NCBI RefSeq assembly: GCF_002196705.1
Contig: NZ_NADJ01000028.1
Coordinates: 1 to 64,000, forward strand
Direction of reading: 5' to 3'
Origin: Desulfosporosinus sp. FKB
Lineage (GTDB): Bacteria; Bacillota; Desulfitobacteriia; Desulfitobacteriales; Desulfitobacteriaceae
Length of the DNA stretch: 64,000 nt
In this document: piece by piece, positions 61,562 through 64,000 of the stretch
Numbering within the stretch: the stretch's first letter is position 1
How the letters are laid out: every line of letters begins with the position of its first letter
The notes under the pieces: generated by a model
What the model was told of the DNA's origin: nothing
The model's database searches: none
The model's input: the letters and a program-made list of their open reading frames with translations, nothing else
Position numbers and translations under genes: made by a program

Positions 61562-62509
61562 TTACCTCTCGATACCTTGTTTTTCGCCTATAAACTCTAA
61601 AAGCTGCTCAAGATACGGGTACCCTTCCGAGTCTCCTGGAACCAAAGTGGCCATAGCTCCTACCCCATTGGCATATTTGCCGCTTCTTTCCAAACTTTCA
61701 TTTCTCAGGATTCCCGCTAAAAGGCCTGCTGCGAACCCATCCCCTGCTCCCACGGTATCGATAACGTTTGCAACGCTGTATCCGGGAACAAACAGTTCTT
61801 CAGATTGATGACGTAAATAGCAGCCTTTCGGGCCCAATTTTATGGCAACAATTGTACTTCCTTGAGAGGAGAAGTAATCCGCAACCTTATCAATATCCTT
61901 TATTCCCAGAAGAAGCTCTGCCTCATCAATACCCGGCATAATAATATCTGCATAGCGGGCAAGTTCTAAGATTTGCTGCCGGGCTTCCTTGATGTTCCAT
62001 AGTTTTAATCTTAAGTTAGGGTCAAAGGAGACTAATACTCCATTAGCTTTGGCGATCTTCACCGCGGCAAAGACTGCTTCAGAAGCCTTAGGAGAAAGAG
62101 CAGGGGTTATTCCTGTAATATGCAGAACTTTGGCTTGCTTTATATACTCTTCATCAATATCTTCAGCCCCAAAGGTACTGGCTGCTGAGTTTTTGCGATA
62201 ATAATAGACATTGGGATTCGCATGTTGATAGTTTTCCTTAAACAATAACCCGGTACTGAGGTCTTTTTCGAAAGTTACACGTGAAACATCAACACCTTCC
62301 GCCCGAATTGAATTTACAATATAGCGTCCAAATTCATCATCGCCTACCTTAGAAAACCAACCGACGGAAAGCCCAAGTCTGGCAAGGGCTATAATTAAAT
62401 TCGACTCGGCCCCGCCCAAAGATTTACTAAAACGATTTACATATCGTAAAGGTCCGGAGCTTTCCGGACTAAGGACAACCATGGATTCACCGAAGCTGAC
62501 AACATCCAT
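61562..62509 (-). CDS. kdgK: 2-keto-3-deoxygluconate kinase (PfkB family)
   Basis: 315 aa ribokinase-fold kinase making KDPG in hexuronate breakdown. SLGGAESNLIIALARLGLSV (substrate loop), NPNVYYYRKNSAAS, VSFDPNLRLKLW, and the catalytic anion hole DTVGAGDGFAAGL. The YYRKNSAAS block and the neighbouring fructuronate reductase support KDG kinase over fructokinase. 71 bp after the reductase gene. Confidence 0.87.
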   Translation of the reverse strand: MDVVSFGESMVVLSPESSGPLRYVNRFSKSLGGAESNLIIALARLGLSVGWFSKVGDDEFGRYIVNSIRAEGVDVSRVTFEKDLSTGLLFKENYQHANPNVYYYRKNSAASTFGAEDIDEEYIKQAKVLHITGITPALSPKASEAVFAAVKIAKANGVLVSFDPNLRLKLWNIKEARQQILELARYADIIMPGIDEAELLLGIKDIDKVADYFSSQGSTIVAIKLGPKGCYLRHQSEELFVPGYSVANVIDTVGAGDGFAAGLLAGILRNESLERSGKYANGVGAMATLVPGDSEGYPYLEQLLEFIGEKQGIER

Positions 62510-62580
62510 TGTTATTTTGCCACCTCAATATCTGGCATTTTACGTTTAAACTGTCTAAGCTATACAGATCATTAGATTAT

Positions 62581-64000
62581 TCAAACCAAGTATTTCTCTA
62601 ACGTTGCTCGGACAGAATTAACGCCTGACACCATCTCTCTAAAATAGCCTTCGATTTTCTCTCCCAATCCTGCTTCATATAAATTCAAACCAAATAAATC
62701 TGTATTAGATAAAATTAGCCGCAATTTATCACCTACTGAACCCGGATCTCCCAGCTTTATACCAGCAAGATAACTACCCAAGGGTTCCAACAAAGGATCC
62801 GAACTTAACTTCATTTCCTTTCCCGCATCATCCACACCCAACAAGTAGCGGCACCATCCGGCGATAACTAAAGGAATATAGGTTAGATCAGCAGGATCCA
62901 GTTCCGGACGTTTTTGATAAGCTTTAATAGTTTCTCCGAACCTTATGCTCACTTTCTGTGAGGTATCGGTTGCTATCCTTTGAGGAGCATCGGGGATATA
63001 AGGGTTTGTTAACCGTTGTTCCAAAACCTCACGGAGAAAATCCTCCGGATTTATGATACCCGGGTTAACAACGACAGGCAGCCCTTCATGATAGCCAATC
63101 TTCTCCACCAGCCGCCTTAGACTCTTGTCCTTCATTTCATCGGCAATAAGAGTATACCCCAAAAGGCAGCCAAATACTGCCAGAGCCGTATGCAGAGGAT
63201 TTAAGCAGGTGCAGACCTTCATTTTTTCAACCTTATCTACCGTCTCCCTATCCGTAAAGAACACCCCTGCGTGTTCCAGCATCATGCGACCGTTGGGAAA
63301 TTCATCTTCAACTACAAGATACTGCGGCCCTTCAGCATTCACAAAGGGAGCAATAAAGGTATTTTTCTTAGTACAGAGGATTTTTGTGCCTGTAAAACCC
63401 AAAGCCGTCAAAGCAGTCTGCACGGTTTCCGATGGCCTTGGAGTAATCTTATCAATCATTGTCCAGGGAAAAGTAACTTTTGCCGGATCATTCAAATATG
63501 CCAGGAAGTCCTTCTCTACTAGTTTATTCTCTGCCCATTTTTGAGCAATGGTTATGATGGCGCTTTTAAGTTTCTCACCATTGTGAGAACAATTGTCCAT
63601 ACTCACAAAGGCAACGGGAAGCTCGCCGGTTATAAAGCGTGTATAGGCCAGAGAAGCAACCTTAGCCATAAGGTGGCGGGGCTGGGCCGGTCCCTGCTGC
63701 ATATCCAGCTCAACCTCTGAAAAATATTTCCCCGATATCCCTTTTAAGCTATAACCCTTTTCTGTAATCGTAAAGCTCGCCATTTGGAGGGAAGGCCGAG
63801 TAAAAATTTCCTTCAGCCTTGCCCAGTCCTCAGGACGAGCAGGATCCCCAACCAACCCTTCGCTGATGCTGCCAACTACTTTTTTAGCTAAAGTCCCATC
63901 AATATTCATAGTGGCTAATAAACTCAGATTGTCATAGGGTTTATAAATTTGATCAATAATTTCCCAATCGAAGGCCTCAACAGCTACAATTCCTGTATTA
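62581..64000 (-). CDS. uxuB: Fructuronate reductase / mannitol dehydrogenase family, N-terminus beyond window
   Basis: Partial: the frame is open to the right edge, so the ATG at 63909 is internal. 473 residues are visible; full family members are ~530. The N-terminal Rossmann part is largely off the window. Visible: SMDNCSHNGEKLK (catalytic Asn/Lys region of the family: the SxDNxxxNG pattern), FVNAEGPQYLVVEDEFPNGR, KVCTCLNPLHTALAVFGCLLGY. Reduces fructuronate (or tagaturonate) with NADH. Paired with KDG kinase, giving a hexuronate pathway fragment. Confidence 0.88.
   Translation of the reverse strand, partial: NTGIVAVEAFDWEIIDQIYKPYDNLSLLATMNIDGTLAKKVVGSISEGLVGDPARPEDWARLKEIFTRPSLQMASFTITEKGYSLKGISGKYFSEVELDMQQGPAQPRHLMAKVASLAYTRFITGELPVAFVSMDNCSHNGEKLKSAIITIAQKWAENKLVEKDFLAYLNDPAKVTFPWTMIDKITPRPSETVQTALTALGFTGTKILCTKKNTFIAPFVNAEGPQYLVVEDEFPNGRMMLEHAGVFFTDRETVDKVEKMKVCTCLNPLHTALAVFGCLLGYTLIADEMKDKSLRRLVEKIGYHEGLPVVVNPGIINPEDFLREVLEQRLTNPYIPDAPQRIATDTSQKVSIRFGETIKAYQKRPELDPADLTYIPLVIAGWCRYLLGVDDAGKEMKLSSDPLLEPLGSYLAGIKLGDPGSVGDKLRLILSNTDLFGLNLYEAGLGEKIEGYFREMVSGVNSVRATLEKYLV

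Noticed and set aside
63909-63909. ATG as the start of the fructuronate reductase
   Set aside because: The frame stays open to position 64000 and reads plausible family sequence (DWEIIDQIYKPYDNLSLLAT), so the gene continues beyond the window.
1-64000. tRNA, rRNA, replication origin, prophage or complete insertion sequence
   Set aside because: No cloverleaf or rRNA segment, no dnaA-box cluster, no phage structural genes and no transposase ORF were seen.

Overview
The window reads as chromosome of an anaerobic, spore-forming Firmicute of the Peptococcaceae type (Desulfosporosinus/Desulfitobacterium-like). Reasons: AT-rich DNA, strong GGAGG ribosome binding sites with frequent TTG/GTG starts, a Spo0E-like sporulation phosphatase and a DUF1657 spore-associated protein, CWB2 cell-wall binding repeats, a corrinoid methyltransferase pair, DUF3786, and a choline trimethylamine-lyase microcompartment. 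The genus is inferred; there is no rRNA to settle it.

Layout. 0-9 kb: small genes, a decayed nitroreductase, phosphatidylserine decarboxylase, DUF2500, an alanine/glycine symporter, a dipeptide epimerase, a PII-like protein and an XRE regulator/membrane protein pair. 9-14 kb: a type III restriction-modification pair whose Res subunit seems to lack its nuclease domain, and a YkgJ-like protein. 14-19 kb: a corrinoid methyltransferase and its corrinoid protein, followed by two MFS carriers. 19-26 kb: DUF3786, a large secreted CWB2 protein with five tandem ~90-residue repeats, an MFS exporter, and a second surface protein carrying one copy of the same repeat. 26-34 kb: thioredoxin reductase/thioredoxin, an alkaline-phosphatase-superfamily phosphodiesterase with an MFS transporter, and a divergent LysR regulator with an EamA permease; the divergent intergenic region holds four palindromes.

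34.2-48.7 kb is the centrepiece: an 18-gene minus-strand operon for a glycyl-radical microcompartment of the choline (cut, GRM1-like) type. CutC splits choline into trimethylamine and acetaldehyde; CutD activates it. Acylating aldehyde dehydrogenase and the PduL phosphotransacylase take acetaldehyde to acetyl-CoA and acetyl phosphate. A PduS/RnfC-like flavo-Fe-S protein and a PduT-like trimer with Cys38 look like an electron exit. Six BMC-H-type proteins, one BMC-T and one EutN pentamer build the shell; EutP/PduV-, EutT-, EutJ- and EutQ-like proteins are accessory. Three things stand out: the aldehyde dehydrogenase next to CutC has Ser where its paralogue at the other end of the operon has the catalytic Cys; the EutT-like protein has lost the Cys-rich metal motif; and no alcohol dehydrogenase is present in the operon. 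A dCache-type chemoreceptor is divergent from the operon across a phased A-tract repeat.

51-57 kb holds motility/second-messenger genes (PilZ, HD-GYP, a second chemoreceptor), a DoxX-like protein and small genes including Spo0E. 57.7-59.4 kb is a lysine riboswitch with terminator and an APC amino-acid transporter. 59.5-61.2 kb is a MarR-MFS operon with a palindromic operator. A 22-codon ORF with its own -10 box and terminator follows, then KDG kinase and a fructuronate reductase running off the right edge (hexuronate catabolism).

Dispersed through the window are copies and fragments of a ~180-bp palindromic element that looks like a non-autonomous IS200/IS605 derivative, repeatedly inserted in the T-tails of terminators.
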